Part shown: positions 7,242 through 15,491 of the stretch, piece after piece
Position numbering within the stretch: the stretch's first letter is position 1
Layout: each line of letters opens with the position of its first letter
Assembly (NCBI RefSeq): GCF_050563535.1
Contig: NZ_JBNXUO010000018.1
Location: forward strand, 32,963-96,962
Source: Falsiroseomonas sp050563535
Lineage (GTDB): Bacteria; Pseudomonadota; Alphaproteobacteria; Acetobacterales; Acetobacteraceae
DNA length: 64,000 nt
Direction of reading: 5' to 3'
Position numbers and translations under genes: made by a program
Notes under the pieces: model-generated
Seen by the model: the letters and a program-made list of their open reading frames with translations, nothing else
What the model was told of the DNA's origin: nothing
Database searches by the model: none

Positions 7242-8561
7242 ATGGCGGTGCAGGCGGAGCCCTCGACGGCGACCCGGACCGTGCGGCGGCCCCCGGCGGC
7301 CGCGCCGACGCTGGTGGAGGCCGATCTCTGCGTGGTGGGCGCCGGCATCGCAGGCGTGGCGGCGGCGCTGACCGCGGCGCGGCTCGGCCGGCGCGTGGTG
7401 CTGGCGGACAGCCTGCCGACGCTGGGCGGGCAGGCGGTGAATTCCGTCATCGGGCTGTTCGCCGGCCTGTTCTCCAACGGCTTCGACGGCTACCAGCTGA
7501 CCCGCGGCATCGCCGACGACATCCTCCGCGACCTCGACGCGCAGGGCGCGCTGCACTGGCGCCGCGGCCCGCCGCACAAGGTGGTTCTGTACGACGAGAT
7601 CGCGCTGGCCCGCTGGATCGAAGAGGCGGTGCGCAACGCCGGCATCACCGTGCTGCTCGGCGCGGTGATGCGGGAGGTGGATGTGGAAGGCCAGGGCCGC
7701 ATCCGGGAGATCCGCTTCGCCCATCGCTGCGGCGACGTGCGCGTGCGCGCGCAGGGCTTCGTCGATGCCTCGGGCGATGCCGCGCTGTGCTGGCAGGCGG
7801 GCTTCGCCTGCCGCGAATTCGGCGACGGCCCGATCTACGGCACGCAGATGGTGGTGCTGGAACACGTCAACGAGGCCGCGCTGCCGACGCGGGAGGAACT
7901 GGCCGCCCACCAGCACGCGATGGCGCCGAGATACGGCATGCTGCGCCGCGACGGCTTCGCCTTCCCCTTCGTCGGGCGCGGCATCGCCCTGGTCAACATG
8001 ACGCATATCGAGACGCCGCTGGAGCCGCTGGCCTTCTCCGCCACCTCGCTCGAAGGGCGGCACCATGCGGATAAGGCGGTCGCCTTCCTCAAGGGCGAAT
8101 ATCCCGACGCCTTCGGGCGCGCGCGCATCCGCACCTATGGCCAGCCCGGCATCCGCCAGACGCGCTGGATCGTCGGCCGGCAGCAGCTGACCGTGCAGCA
8201 GGTGCGCGACGGCACGCGCTTCGACGACGCCATCGCCCGCACCGCCTGGCCGATCGAGCTGCACAGCCATGCGGAAGGCTACATCTGGCAGCCCTTCCCG
8301 CCCGAGCACATGCACTACGTCCCCTTCGGCGCACTGGTGCCCGCCGAGGCCGAGAACGTGGTCGCCGCCGGCCGCTGCATCGACGGCGACGCCGCCGCGC
8401 TCTCCTCGGTCCGCGTGATGGGGCCGGGCATGGCGATGGGCATCGCGGCCGCCCATGCGCTGGACCTCGCCGGGGCGGGCAGCGTGCAGCAGATCGACAC
8501 CGCCGCGCTGGTCGCGCGGGTGCGCGACAACGTCGAGGGCGAAGGCCCGAGATACGCCTGA
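7242..8561 (+). CDS. FAD-dependent oxidoreductase (FAD_oxidored family)
   Basis: A flavoprotein of 439 residues. The dinucleotide-binding GAGIAG is at residues 33-38 of LCVVGAGIAGVAA, with an acidic/basic continuation LGRRVVLADS. The FAD-family motifs VDASGDAALCWQAGF and the C-terminal VVAAGRCIDGDAAALSSVRVMGPGMAMG follow. This architecture is that of the Pfam FAD_oxidored group, which oxidises hydroxy or amino acids or reduces enoates. AGGAGAGG precedes the ATG. Its stop overlaps the start of the aconitase X large subunit, so the two probably work in one pathway. The first 25 residues before the Rossmann fold are low-complexity and may not be essential. Confidence 0.88.
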   Translation: MAVQAEPSTATRTVRRPPAAAPTLVEADLCVVGAGIAGVAAALTAARLGRRVVLADSLPTLGGQAVNSVIGLFAGLFSNGFDGYQLTRGIADDILRDLDAQGALHWRRGPPHKVVLYDEIALARWIEEAVRNAGITVLLGAVMREVDVEGQGRIREIRFAHRCGDVRVRAQGFVDASGDAALCWQAGFACREFGDGPIYGTQMVVLEHVNEAALPTREELAAHQHAMAPRYGMLRRDGFAFPFVGRGIALVNMTHIETPLEPLAFSATSLEGRHHADKAVAFLKGEYPDAFGRARIRTYGQPGIRQTRWIVGRQQLTVQQVRDGTRFDDAIARTAWPIELHSHAEGYIWQPFPPEHMHYVPFGALVPAEAENVVAAGRCIDGDAAALSSVRVMGPGMAMGIAAAHALDLAGAGSVQQIDTAALVARVRDNVEGEGPRYA

Positions 8562-9847
8562 TGCACCTCACCGATGCCGAGAAGGCGATGCTGGACGGCG
8601 CGAAGGGCCCCGCGCATCGCAAGGCGATGGAACTGCTGGTCCGCTACGGCGAGGCGCTGGGCGCCGAGCGCCTGGTGGAGACCGGCAGCGTCGCCGGCAC
8701 CTGGAGCGTCGCCAACCCCATCGTGCGGGACTACGCCGCGCGCGGCATGGACGCCGTCTTCTCCGAATTCAACCTCGACAGCGACGAGGTGGTGGAGGTG
8801 CCGCCGATGGAGACGCTGGCCTGCCAGCTGATCGGCGGGCTCGACCGCAGGCGCCCCGACGTCATGGGCATCGCGCCCGGGATCGCGGCCCTGAACGAGG
8901 CGGGGGAGCGGCATTTCGGCGCGCGCGGCGTCGCCATGCACGCGACCTGCACGCCCTACCAGGTCGGCGTCGTGCCGGTGCTGGGGGAGCACCTGGCCTG
9001 GATGGAATCCTCCGCCGTCGTCTACGCCAACGCCGTCTGCGGCGCGCGCACCAACACGGAGGGGCGGGAGAGCACCGGCGCCGCCGCGCTGACCCGCCGC
9101 ATCCCCTATTGGGGCCTGCACCTGCCGGAGAACCGCGCGGGCACGCATCTGGTGCAGGTCGAGGTCGATGTCCCGCCCGAGATGCTGGACTGGGGCCTGC
9201 TGGGCTACTGGGTCGGTGAAGCGGTGCAGGATGCAATCCCGGTGGTGGAGGGGCGCGTCGCGGGCCGCCCCTCGCTGATCCACCTCAAGCATTTCGGCGC
9301 CGCCGCGGCTTCCTCCGGCGGGGTCGAGATGTACCACATCCCCGGCACCACGCCCGAGGCGCCGGACCGCGACGCGGCCCTGCGCGGCAGGCCCCCCGTC
9401 GCGACGCTGCGCTACGGCGCGGCCGAACGCGCCTGGGCCCATGCGGCGCTGAACGGCTCGGCGCGCGACCGGGCGGTGGATTTCGTCATGCTCGGCTGCC
9501 CCCACAACTCGGTGGAGCAGGTTCTGCGCGTCGTGCGCGCGCTGGAGGGGCGGCGCATCTCCGCCTCCTCCGCGCTCTGGGTCTTCGCGCCGCGCGCGCT
9601 GGCCGAGGTGGCGGAGGCGAGCGGCCACGGGGATGCCATCCGCGCGGCCGGCGGGCAGCTGATGTCCGACACCTGCCCCGCCATCTCCCGCATCCTGCCG
9701 AAGGGGGCGAAGGTGGTCGCGACCGACAGCGCCAAGCAGGCGCACTACCTGCCCGCCATCGCCGGCGTGCAGTGCTGGTTCGGCAGCGTGGAGGAGTGCG
9801 TGGACGCCGCCGTGACCGGCCACTGGAACGGGCGCGCGCCATGCTGA
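8561..9847 (+). CDS. aconitase X, catalytic (large) subunit, DUF521
   Basis: The protein has 428 residues with the hallmark AcnX segments: HATCTPYQVG, SSAVVYANAVCGARTNTEG, MLGCPHNS, MSDTCPAISRILP and ATDSAKQAHYLP. The cysteines in these segments are the expected Fe-S ligands. Characterised bacterial AcnX proteins are cis-3-hydroxy-L-proline dehydratases, and archaeal ones are mevalonate-5-phosphate dehydratases; which applies here is unknown. The large and small domains are separate genes here, as in the two-subunit types. The ATG at 8561 overlaps the FAD oxidoreductase stop by one base. Confidence 0.93.
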   Translation: MHLTDAEKAMLDGAKGPAHRKAMELLVRYGEALGAERLVETGSVAGTWSVANPIVRDYAARGMDAVFSEFNLDSDEVVEVPPMETLACQLIGGLDRRRPDVMGIAPGIAALNEAGERHFGARGVAMHATCTPYQVGVVPVLGEHLAWMESSAVVYANAVCGARTNTEGRESTGAAALTRRIPYWGLHLPENRAGTHLVQVEVDVPPEMLDWGLLGYWVGEAVQDAIPVVEGRVAGRPSLIHLKHFGAAAASSGGVEMYHIPGTTPEAPDRDAALRGRPPVATLRYGAAERAWAHAALNGSARDRAVDFVMLGCPHNSVEQVLRVVRALEGRRISASSALWVFAPRALAEVAEASGHGDAIRAAGGQLMSDTCPAISRILPKGAKVVATDSAKQAHYLPAIAGVQCWFGSVEECVDAAVTGHWNGRAPC

Positions 9848-10254
9848 TCCTGCGCGGCCGCAAGGTCACGCCCGGCCGCGCGGAGGGCGAGGCGCTGGTG
9901 ACGCGGGACACCATCTCCGGCTGGGGCGGGATGGACCCGCGGGAGGGCCGGATCATCGAACGCCGGCACGAGCTGGCTGGGCAGAGCTTCGCGGGGAAGA
10001 TCCTGGTCTTCCCCGGCGCCAAGGGCAGTTCCGCCTGGTCGCACTACTTCCACCTGGCCCGGCTGGCCGGCAAGGCGCCGCGGGCGCTGCTGTTCAACCG
10101 CATGACCACCAAGGTCGCGCTCGGCGCCGTGGTGCTGCGGGTGCCGGCAATGACGGAGCTGGACCAGGACCCGCTTTCGGTGATCGAGACGGGCGACCAC
10201 CTGGTGGTGGATGCGGATGCGGGGCTGGTGGAGGTGACGAAGCGCCGCGTCTGA
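9841..10254 (+). CDS. aconitase X, swivel (small) subunit, DUF126
   Basis: A small partner of 137 residues. It carries GKILVFPGAKGSSAWSHY near residue 52 and later MTELDQDPLSVIETGDHL, diagnostic of the aconitase X swivel domain that closes the active site over the substrate. The ATG at 9841 overlaps the large-subunit gene by seven bases; a longer upstream reading is just the other frame of that gene. Together with 8561-9847 it forms a complete heterodimeric dehydratase. Confidence 0.93.
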   Translation: MLILRGRKVTPGRAEGEALVTRDTISGWGGMDPREGRIIERRHELAGQSFAGKILVFPGAKGSSAWSHYFHLARLAGKAPRALLFNRMTTKVALGAVVLRVPAMTELDQDPLSVIETGDHLVVDADAGLVEVTKRRV

Positions 10255-10262
10255 TACTGACC

Positions 10263-10288
10263 GGCGTGAATGCTGACACATTCACGCC
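10263..10288 (+). terminator. hairpin after the aconitase X operon
   Basis: GGCGTGAAT and ATTCACGCC form a perfect 9-base stem with an 8-base loop, starting nine bases after the small-subunit stop. It is followed by a C-rich stretch, not T's, so any termination would not be a textbook intrinsic one. Confidence 0.4.
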
Positions 10289-10296
10289 CCTCAGAC

Positions 10297-10396
10297 GCCG
10301 GGCGGGCCGCATCCGCCGCCCTTGGCTTCGCCGCAGATGCGGCGGCCGCCATCCGGCGGCTCGGCGAGCTTCGCCCGCCGCCATCGGATCACCTTC
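10297..10396 (+). repeat. dispersed intergenic structured repeat, copy A
   Basis: This 100-base element is 90 % identical (7 substitutions, 3 one-base gaps by hand alignment) to the reverse complement of 20402-20498. It contains two consecutive hairpins: GCCGC-AGAT-GCGGC (10330-10343) and GCCGCC-ATCC-GGCGGC (10345-10360). Substitutions between copies inside these hairpins fall only in the loops. It lies between two convergent genes, the aconitase X small subunit and the LysR regulator. No protein-coding signal was seen in it. Confidence 0.75.
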
Positions 10397-10443
10397 AACG
10401 CCGGCCGGTATGAGGCGCGACCCGCCCCGCCCGGCGCGGGACC

Positions 10444-10472
10444 GGCGCCTGACGCCAACCACATCAGGCGCC
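10444..10472 (-). terminator. hairpin at the 3' end of the LysR gene
   Basis: GGCGCCTGA and TCAGGCGCC (10464-10472) form a perfect 9-base stem with an 11-base loop. The inner edge of one arm is the LysR stop codon. There is no T-tract, so it may protect the mRNA end or terminate weakly. Confidence 0.35.
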
Positions 10473-11369
10473 GAAGCCCTCCAGCCGCTGCTTCAGCCAG
10501 GCGAGCAGCGCCCGCACCGGCGCGCGGCCGATCCGCCCTTCCGGTACCAGCGCCTTCAGCCACAGCGGTGCCACCGGGAAATCCGGCAGCAGCGGCACGG
10601 CCGCGCCTTCCGCCAGCGCCGGCGCCACCACGTCGCGCGACAGCACGGCGATGCCGATGCCGCGGCGCACCGCGCCCAGCAGCACCTGGCTGTCATTGGC
10701 GCTGAAGCGCGGCCGCACATCCACGCTGACCGGCCCGCGCGGGCTGGCGAAGGACCAGGTGGTGCCGGTGGCGAGGTAGGTCAGGCAGTCATGGTCCGGC
10801 AGGTCGGAGGGATGCCGCGGCTCCCCCCGCCGGGCGAGGTAGCCGGGCGCGGCGCAGAGCAGCCGCGGGAAGGGGCAGAGCGGTTCGTCCACCACATGCG
10901 CGTAGGAGACGGGCAGCGCGCCGAGCGCGAGGTCGAACCCCTCCTCCACCGGGTTCACGCTGCGGTCCACCAGCACGATCTCCACCGTCACGCGGGGATG
11001 CGCGATCTGGAAGTCGGACAGGATGGCGCCGAGGTGGAGGATGCCGAAGGTGGTCGGCGCCTTGACCCGCAGGTGCCCCTCGATGCCGCCCGCCGCGCCG
11101 GCGCCGCCGGACAGCGCCTCCTCGATCTCGGCGAGGATGGCGTGGTAGCGCGGGCGGGCGCGTTCCCCCGCTTCCGTCAGGGCCAGGCGGCGGGTGGAGC
11201 GGTGGAACAGCCGCGCCCGCATCTGGTCCTCGAGCCGGTTGATGCGCTTGATGACGACCGAGGGCGCGACGCCGAGGTCCCGCGCCGCGGCGCTGAAGGA
11301 CCCGGCGCGGGCGGTGGCCAGGAAGGCCCGGATGTTGAGCAGGGTGTCCAAAGGCCGCGCCGCGCCCAT
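10464..11369 (-). CDS. LysR-family transcriptional regulator
   Basis: The protein has 301 residues. An N-terminal winged helix-turn-helix (GSFSAAARDLGVAPSVVIKRINRLE, about residues 22-46) is followed by the effector-binding fold (GHLRVKAPTTFG, near 95, onward). GIGIAVLSRDVVAPAL near the C-terminus is typical of the CrgA/DsdC-like LysR group. The ATG at 11369 was chosen because it gives the normal LysR length; the open frame upstream overlaps the divergent gene. It is transcribed away from the Bug binding protein at 11469 and probably controls it, a common LTTR arrangement. Confidence 0.88.
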   Translation of the reverse strand: MGAARPLDTLLNIRAFLATARAGSFSAAARDLGVAPSVVIKRINRLEDQMRARLFHRSTRRLALTEAGERARPRYHAILAEIEEALSGGAGAAGGIEGHLRVKAPTTFGILHLGAILSDFQIAHPRVTVEIVLVDRSVNPVEEGFDLALGALPVSYAHVVDEPLCPFPRLLCAAPGYLARRGEPRHPSDLPDHDCLTYLATGTTWSFASPRGPVSVDVRPRFSANDSQVLLGAVRRGIGIAVLSRDVVAPALAEGAAVPLLPDFPVAPLWLKALVPEGRIGRAPVRALLAWLKQRLEGFGA

Positions 11370-11394
11370 CTTTCGCGCGGCGGCAAGGCTGGCC

Positions 11395-11428
11395 GCGCGG
11401 TTCGACGGTTTACTTGCACGAATCGCGC
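11395..11428. promoter_or_regulatory. imperfect dyad in the LysR/Bug divergent promoter region
   Basis: GCGCGGTTCG (11395-11404) and CGAATCGCGC (11419-11428) match as an inverted repeat at 9 of 10 positions with a 14-base spacer. It lies in the 99-base region between the divergent LysR and binding-protein starts, where a LysR tetramer would be expected to bind. Confidence 0.35.
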
Positions 11429-11468
11429 CGGATAAGAAGGCCGGCAAAGCACCTTCCGGGAGGGTTGG

Positions 11469-12434
11469 ATGAAGCGTCGCGGCATCTTGGCGGCTGGCAT
11501 CGGGGCGCTCGCGGCCCCCGGCATCGCGCGGGCGCAGGCCGCCTTCCCCGACCGGCCGGTGCGGGTGATCGTGCCCTTCCCGCCCGGTGGCGCCACCGAC
11601 ATCGTCGCGCGCTTCGTGGCCGAGAGGCTGCAGGCGCGCTGGCGGCAATCCGTGGTGATCGAGAACCGGGGCGGCGCGGGCACCATCGTCGGCACCCAGG
11701 CGGTGGCGCGCGCGGCGCCGGATGGCACGACGCTCGGCTTCGTCATCAGCGCGCACACCGTCAACCCGTCGCTGCGGCGCGACCTGCCCTACGACACGCT
11801 GCGCGACTTCGCCCACATCACCCAGGTGGCGCGCGCCCATGTGGCGCTGCTGGCCAACAACGACCTGCCCGCCCGCACCCTGCGGGAGGTGGTGGAGCTG
11901 TCGAAGCGCACGCCCGGCGGGCTCAGCGTCGCGACGCCCGGCGTCGGCACGGTGATGCACATGATCATGGAGATGCTGGCCGCCGAATCCGGCGCCAACC
12001 TGGTGCATGTGCCCTACCAGGGCGGCGCGCCGGCGGTGGCAGACGTGACCAGCGGGCGCGTGGCGCTGCAGCTCGACCCCTGGCACTCCTCCCGCCCGCA
12101 GGTGGAAGCCGGGCGGCTGCGCGTCGTCGCCACCTCCTCCGCCGACCCGATCCCGGGCTTCGAGGCGATTCCCCGCATGAACCAGGACTATCCGGGGGTC
12201 GCCGCCTATTCCGTCATCGGCCTGGTGGCGCCGGCCGGCACGCCGCGCGCGATCGTGGAGCAGGTGCAGCAGGACGTGCACGCGGTGGTCTTCCAGCCCG
12301 AGACGGCATCGCGCATGGGCGAGATGGGGGTGGAGCCCGTCGCCTCCACCCCCGCGGAATTCGCCCGCCTGGTCGAGACCGAGATCCCCCGCTGGCGCGA
12401 GGTGGTGCGCGCCCGCGGCATCCAGCCCATGTGA
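11469..12434 (+). CDS. Bug/TctC-family substrate-binding protein
   Basis: The protein has 321 residues with a signal peptide (MKRRGILAAGIG... cleavage after ARAQA, near residue 23). The Bug landmarks are RVIVPFPPGGATDIVAR, VIENRGGAGTIVG and LVHVPYQGGAPAVADV. GGGAGGG stands just before the ATG. It is paired with the divergent LysR regulator and has no TctA/B genes nearby. It is one of three Bug proteins in the window (also 1-717 and 60390). The ligand is unknown. Confidence 0.92.
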   Translation: MKRRGILAAGIGALAAPGIARAQAAFPDRPVRVIVPFPPGGATDIVARFVAERLQARWRQSVVIENRGGAGTIVGTQAVARAAPDGTTLGFVISAHTVNPSLRRDLPYDTLRDFAHITQVARAHVALLANNDLPARTLREVVELSKRTPGGLSVATPGVGTVMHMIMEMLAAESGANLVHVPYQGGAPAVADVTSGRVALQLDPWHSSRPQVEAGRLRVVATSSADPIPGFEAIPRMNQDYPGVAAYSVIGLVAPAGTPRAIVEQVQQDVHAVVFQPETASRMGEMGVEPVASTPAEFARLVETEIPRWREVVRARGIQPM

Positions 12435-12522
12435 GCGGTCGTGACTTGGCGCCGCGGCGCCGGGCTGCCATGGACACGGTGAAGGTGCCCGGCGGAACCG
12501 CCAGGGCGGATGGAGGAACAGC

Positions 12523-13692
12523 ATGACCAGGATCACGCGCCGCGGCCTCGCGCTCGGCACCGGTGCCACGCTGCTGGCGGCCCCCGCGGTCCGCGCCCAG
12601 GGCGCTGTCTTCCGCATCGGCCTGATCCTGCCGATGACCGGCCCCTTCGCCAGCACCGGGCGGCAGGTGGAAGCCGGCATCCGCACCTATCTGCGCCAGC
12701 ACGGCGACAGCTTCGGCGGCCGCCGCGTCGAGATCCTGCTGCGGGACGACACCGGCACCGCGCCTGACGTGACGCGCCGCCACGCGCAGGAACTGGCGGT
12801 GCGCGAACGCGTCCGCGCGCTGGCCGGCTTCGGGCTGACGCCGCTGGCGCTGGCCGCCGCCCCGATCGCCACCGAGGCGAAGCTGCCGATGGTGGTGATG
12901 GCGGCCGCCACCAGCGTGATCGTGCAGCGGTCCCCCTTCATCCTGCGGACCTCCTTCACCCTGCCGCAGGCGACCGCGCCGATGGCCGAATGGGCGGCGC
13001 GCAACGGCATCCGCAACGTCGCAACGCTGGTGACGGACTTCGCCCCGGGCCTGGACGCGGAGCGCGTCTTCAAGGACCGCTTCACCCGCGCGGGCGGGCG
13101 CGTCACGCTCGAACTGCGCACGCCGCTGCGCAACCCGGACTACGCCCCCTTCCTCCAGCGCGTGCGCGACGCGGCGCCGGAGGCGCTGTTCATCTTCGTC
13201 CCCTCGGGCGAGGGCGCGGCGCTGACCAAGCAGTTCGCCGAACGCGGCCTGCCCGCCGCCGGCGTGCGGCTGATCGGCACCGGCGACGTGCTGGACGACG
13301 ACATCCTGAACGACATGGGCGACGCGGTGATCGGCGCCGTCACCTCGCACCACTACTCCGCCGCCCATGACAGCGCCGAGAACCGCGCCTATGTCGAGGC
13401 CTTCCGCGGCGTCGCGCCGAACCTGCGGCCGAACTTCATGTCCGTCGGCGGACGCGACGGGATGCACCTGGTCGCGGAGATGCTGGCGCGCACCGGCGGC
13501 AGCGACGACGGCGAGAGGCTGGTGGCGGCCGCGAAGGGCCTGTCCTGGACCAGCCCGCGCGGTCCGATGACCATCGACGCCAACAGCCGCGACGTGGTGC
13601 AGGACATCTACATCCGCCGCGCGGAACGCCGCGACGGGCAGATCTGGAACATCGAGTTCGACAAGGTCGCGCAGGTGCGCGACGAGGGCTGA
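12523..13692 (+). CDS. Liv-type ABC transporter substrate-binding protein
   Basis: A periplasmic binding protein of 389 residues (Peripla_BP_6). It has a Tat-like leader (MTRITRRGLALGTG..., ending VRAQG). The fold starts at FRIGLILPMTGPFASTGRQVEAG, and RAHAQELxVRERVRALAGFGLT-like segments follow. GGAGGAA lies before the ATG. It is the first gene of a five-gene importer operon running to 16940. Liv-type systems carry branched amino acids, amides, urea or aromatic acids; the ligand here cannot be told from sequence. Confidence 0.92.
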   Translation: MTRITRRGLALGTGATLLAAPAVRAQGAVFRIGLILPMTGPFASTGRQVEAGIRTYLRQHGDSFGGRRVEILLRDDTGTAPDVTRRHAQELAVRERVRALAGFGLTPLALAAAPIATEAKLPMVVMAAATSVIVQRSPFILRTSFTLPQATAPMAEWAARNGIRNVATLVTDFAPGLDAERVFKDRFTRAGGRVTLELRTPLRNPDYAPFLQRVRDAAPEALFIFVPSGEGAALTKQFAERGLPAAGVRLIGTGDVLDDDILNDMGDAVIGAVTSHHYSAAHDSAENRAYVEAFRGVAPNLRPNFMSVGGRDGMHLVAEMLARTGGSDDGERLVAAAKGLSWTSPRGPMTIDANSRDVVQDIYIRRAERRDGQIWNIEFDKVAQVRDEG

Positions 13693-13698
13693 GGGCGC

Positions 13699-14562
13699 GT
13701 GGCCGCCTTCGCCAGCGTCTTCCTCGATGGCGTGGCGAGCGGGATGCTCCTGTTCGTCCTCGCCGTCGGGCTGTCGGTCACGCTCGGGCTGATGAACGTG
13801 GTCAACCTGGCCCATGGCGCCTTCGGCATGGTGGGCGGCTATGTCTGCGTGGTGCTGCTGAACCGGCTGGGCGTGCCCTTCCCGCTGGCGCTGCTGGGCG
13901 CGACGGCGGCCGCGGCGGCGCTGGGGCTGCTGCTGGAACGCACGCTCTATGTCCGCATCTACCGCAGCGACCACCTGGAACAGGTGCTGTTCTCCATCGG
14001 CCTCGTCTTCATCCTCGGCGCGGCGGTGGACTGGTTCATGGGCGCCCGGCAGCAGTTGATCCAGCTGCCGCCCTGGCTGTCGGGGCGCGTGGAATTCGCG
14101 GGGATCGGCCTCGGCCGCTACCGCATCTTCCTCATCGCCGTCTGCGGGGCGATCGTGGCGGCGCTGCATTTCGGGCTGGTCCGCACGCGCTTCGGCGCGC
14201 GGCTGCGCGCGGCGGTGGATGACGGCGTGGTGGCGCGCGGCATGGGCCTGCCGGTGCCGCGCATCTTCTCCCTGACCTTCGCGCTCGGCTCCGGGCTGGC
14301 CGGGCTCGGCGGCGCGCTGGGGGTGGAGGTGCTGGGCCTCGATCCGACCTTCCCGCTGAAATACATGGTCTACTTCCTGATCGTCGTGGCGGTAGGCGGC
14401 ACCAACACGGTGATCGGGCCATTCGTCGCGGCCATCCTGCTCGGCGTCGTCGACGTGCTGGGCAAGTACTACGTGCCGGAGGTCGGCGCCTTCGTGATCT
14501 ACACGGCGATGGTCGTGCTGCTGCTGCTGCGCCCGCAGGGCCTGCTGAAGAAGGCGGCGTGA
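13699..14562 (+). CDS. Liv-type ABC transporter permease, LivH-like
   Basis: An integral membrane protein of 287 residues with a GTG start six bases after the binding-protein stop. It has the LivH signature GLMNVVNLAHGAFGMVGGYV and, near the end, VVAVGGTNTVIGPFVAAILLGVVD. About eight hydrophobic segments are seen. It forms one half of the inner-membrane channel with the next gene. Confidence 0.93.
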   Translation: MAAFASVFLDGVASGMLLFVLAVGLSVTLGLMNVVNLAHGAFGMVGGYVCVVLLNRLGVPFPLALLGATAAAAALGLLLERTLYVRIYRSDHLEQVLFSIGLVFILGAAVDWFMGARQQLIQLPPWLSGRVEFAGIGLGRYRIFLIAVCGAIVAALHFGLVRTRFGARLRAAVDDGVVARGMGLPVPRIFSLTFALGSGLAGLGGALGVEVLGLDPTFPLKYMVYFLIVVAVGGTNTVIGPFVAAILLGVVDVLGKYYVPEVGAFVIYTAMVVLLLLRPQGLLKKAA

Positions 14563-15491
14563 TGCGCGTGCTGCTCCATGCGCTGCCCTGGGCCGCGGCC
14601 GCCGGCGCGTATTTCGCCTTCCCCGACCAGTTGCCGCTGCTGTCGGGCATCGCCATCGCGGCGCTCTTCGCGCTCTCGCTCGACCTCATCGTGGGCTATG
14701 CGGGGGTGGTCACGCTGGGCCATGCGGCCTTCTTCGGCCTCGGCGCCTATGCGGCCGGCATCCTGGCGCAGCAGGGCTGGGGGGAGCCGGTCAGCGGCCT
14801 GCTGCTCGCCGCGCTCCTCGCCGGGCTGGGCGGGCTGCTGACGGCCCCGCTGGTGCTGCGCGCGGGGGAGCTGGCGGGGCTGATGGTGACGCTCGGCCTG
14901 TCGCTGATGCTCTACGAGGCGGCGAACAAGGCGGCCTTCCTGACTGGCGGCGCGGATGGGCTGCAAGGGGTGGAGGTCTGGCCGCTGCTCGGCCTGTTCC
15001 GCTTCGACCTCTACGGCCGCACCGCCTATCTCTACAGCCTGGCGGTGCTGTTCCTGCTGTTCCTGCTGGCGCGGCTGCTGGTCGCCTCCCCCTTCGGCCT
15101 GTCGCTGCGCGGCATCCGCGGCAATGCGCGGCGCGCCGCCGCGCTCGGCGTGCCGGTGAAGGCGCGGCTGGCGGCGGCCTACGCCATCTCGGCCGCCTAT
15201 GCCGGGGTGGCGGGCGCGCTGCTGGCGCAGACCACGCAATTCGTCTCGCTCGACGCGCTGTCCTTCCAGCGTTCGGCGGAAGGGCTGCTGATGCTGGTGC
15301 TGGGCGGGCTCGGCAGCCTCTACGGCGCGCTGCTCGGCGCCGCGGCCTTCACGGTGGCGCACCACGCCCTGTCGGAGGCGAGCCCGCTGTTCTGGCAGTT
15401 CTGGCTGGGCATCGCGCTGGTGGCGCTGGCGCTGGCCGGGCGCGGCGGCCTGGTCGGGCTGCTGCGGCGCATCGCGGGGCGGCGGCGGTGA
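14562..15491 (+). CDS. Liv-type ABC transporter permease, LivM-like
   Basis: A membrane protein of 309 residues. It carries SLDLIVGYAGVVTLGHAAFFGLGAY, the LivM counterpart of the LivH motif, and MLVLGGLGSLYGALLGAAAF near the end. The ATG at 14562 overlaps the LivH stop (TGATG); a GTG one codon earlier is possible. It is the second half of the channel. Confidence 0.93.
   Translation: MRVLLHALPWAAAAGAYFAFPDQLPLLSGIAIAALFALSLDLIVGYAGVVTLGHAAFFGLGAYAAGILAQQGWGEPVSGLLLAALLAGLGGLLTAPLVLRAGELAGLMVTLGLSLMLYEAANKAAFLTGGADGLQGVEVWPLLGLFRFDLYGRTAYLYSLAVLFLLFLLARLLVASPFGLSLRGIRGNARRAAALGVPVKARLAAAYAISAAYAGVAGALLAQTTQFVSLDALSFQRSAEGLLMLVLGGLGSLYGALLGAAAFTVAHHALSEASPLFWQFWLGIALVALALAGRGGLVGLLRRIAGRRR

Noticed and set aside
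12448..12461. GGCGCC-GC-GGCGCC palindrome as terminator after the Bug gene
   Set aside because: The symmetric arms leave no stable loop and there is no T-tract. At this base composition such short palindromes are expected by chance.
12214..14169. Minus-strand 651-residue open frame
   Set aside because: Antisense to clear binding-protein and permease genes, with His/Arg/Gln-rich composition and no domain.
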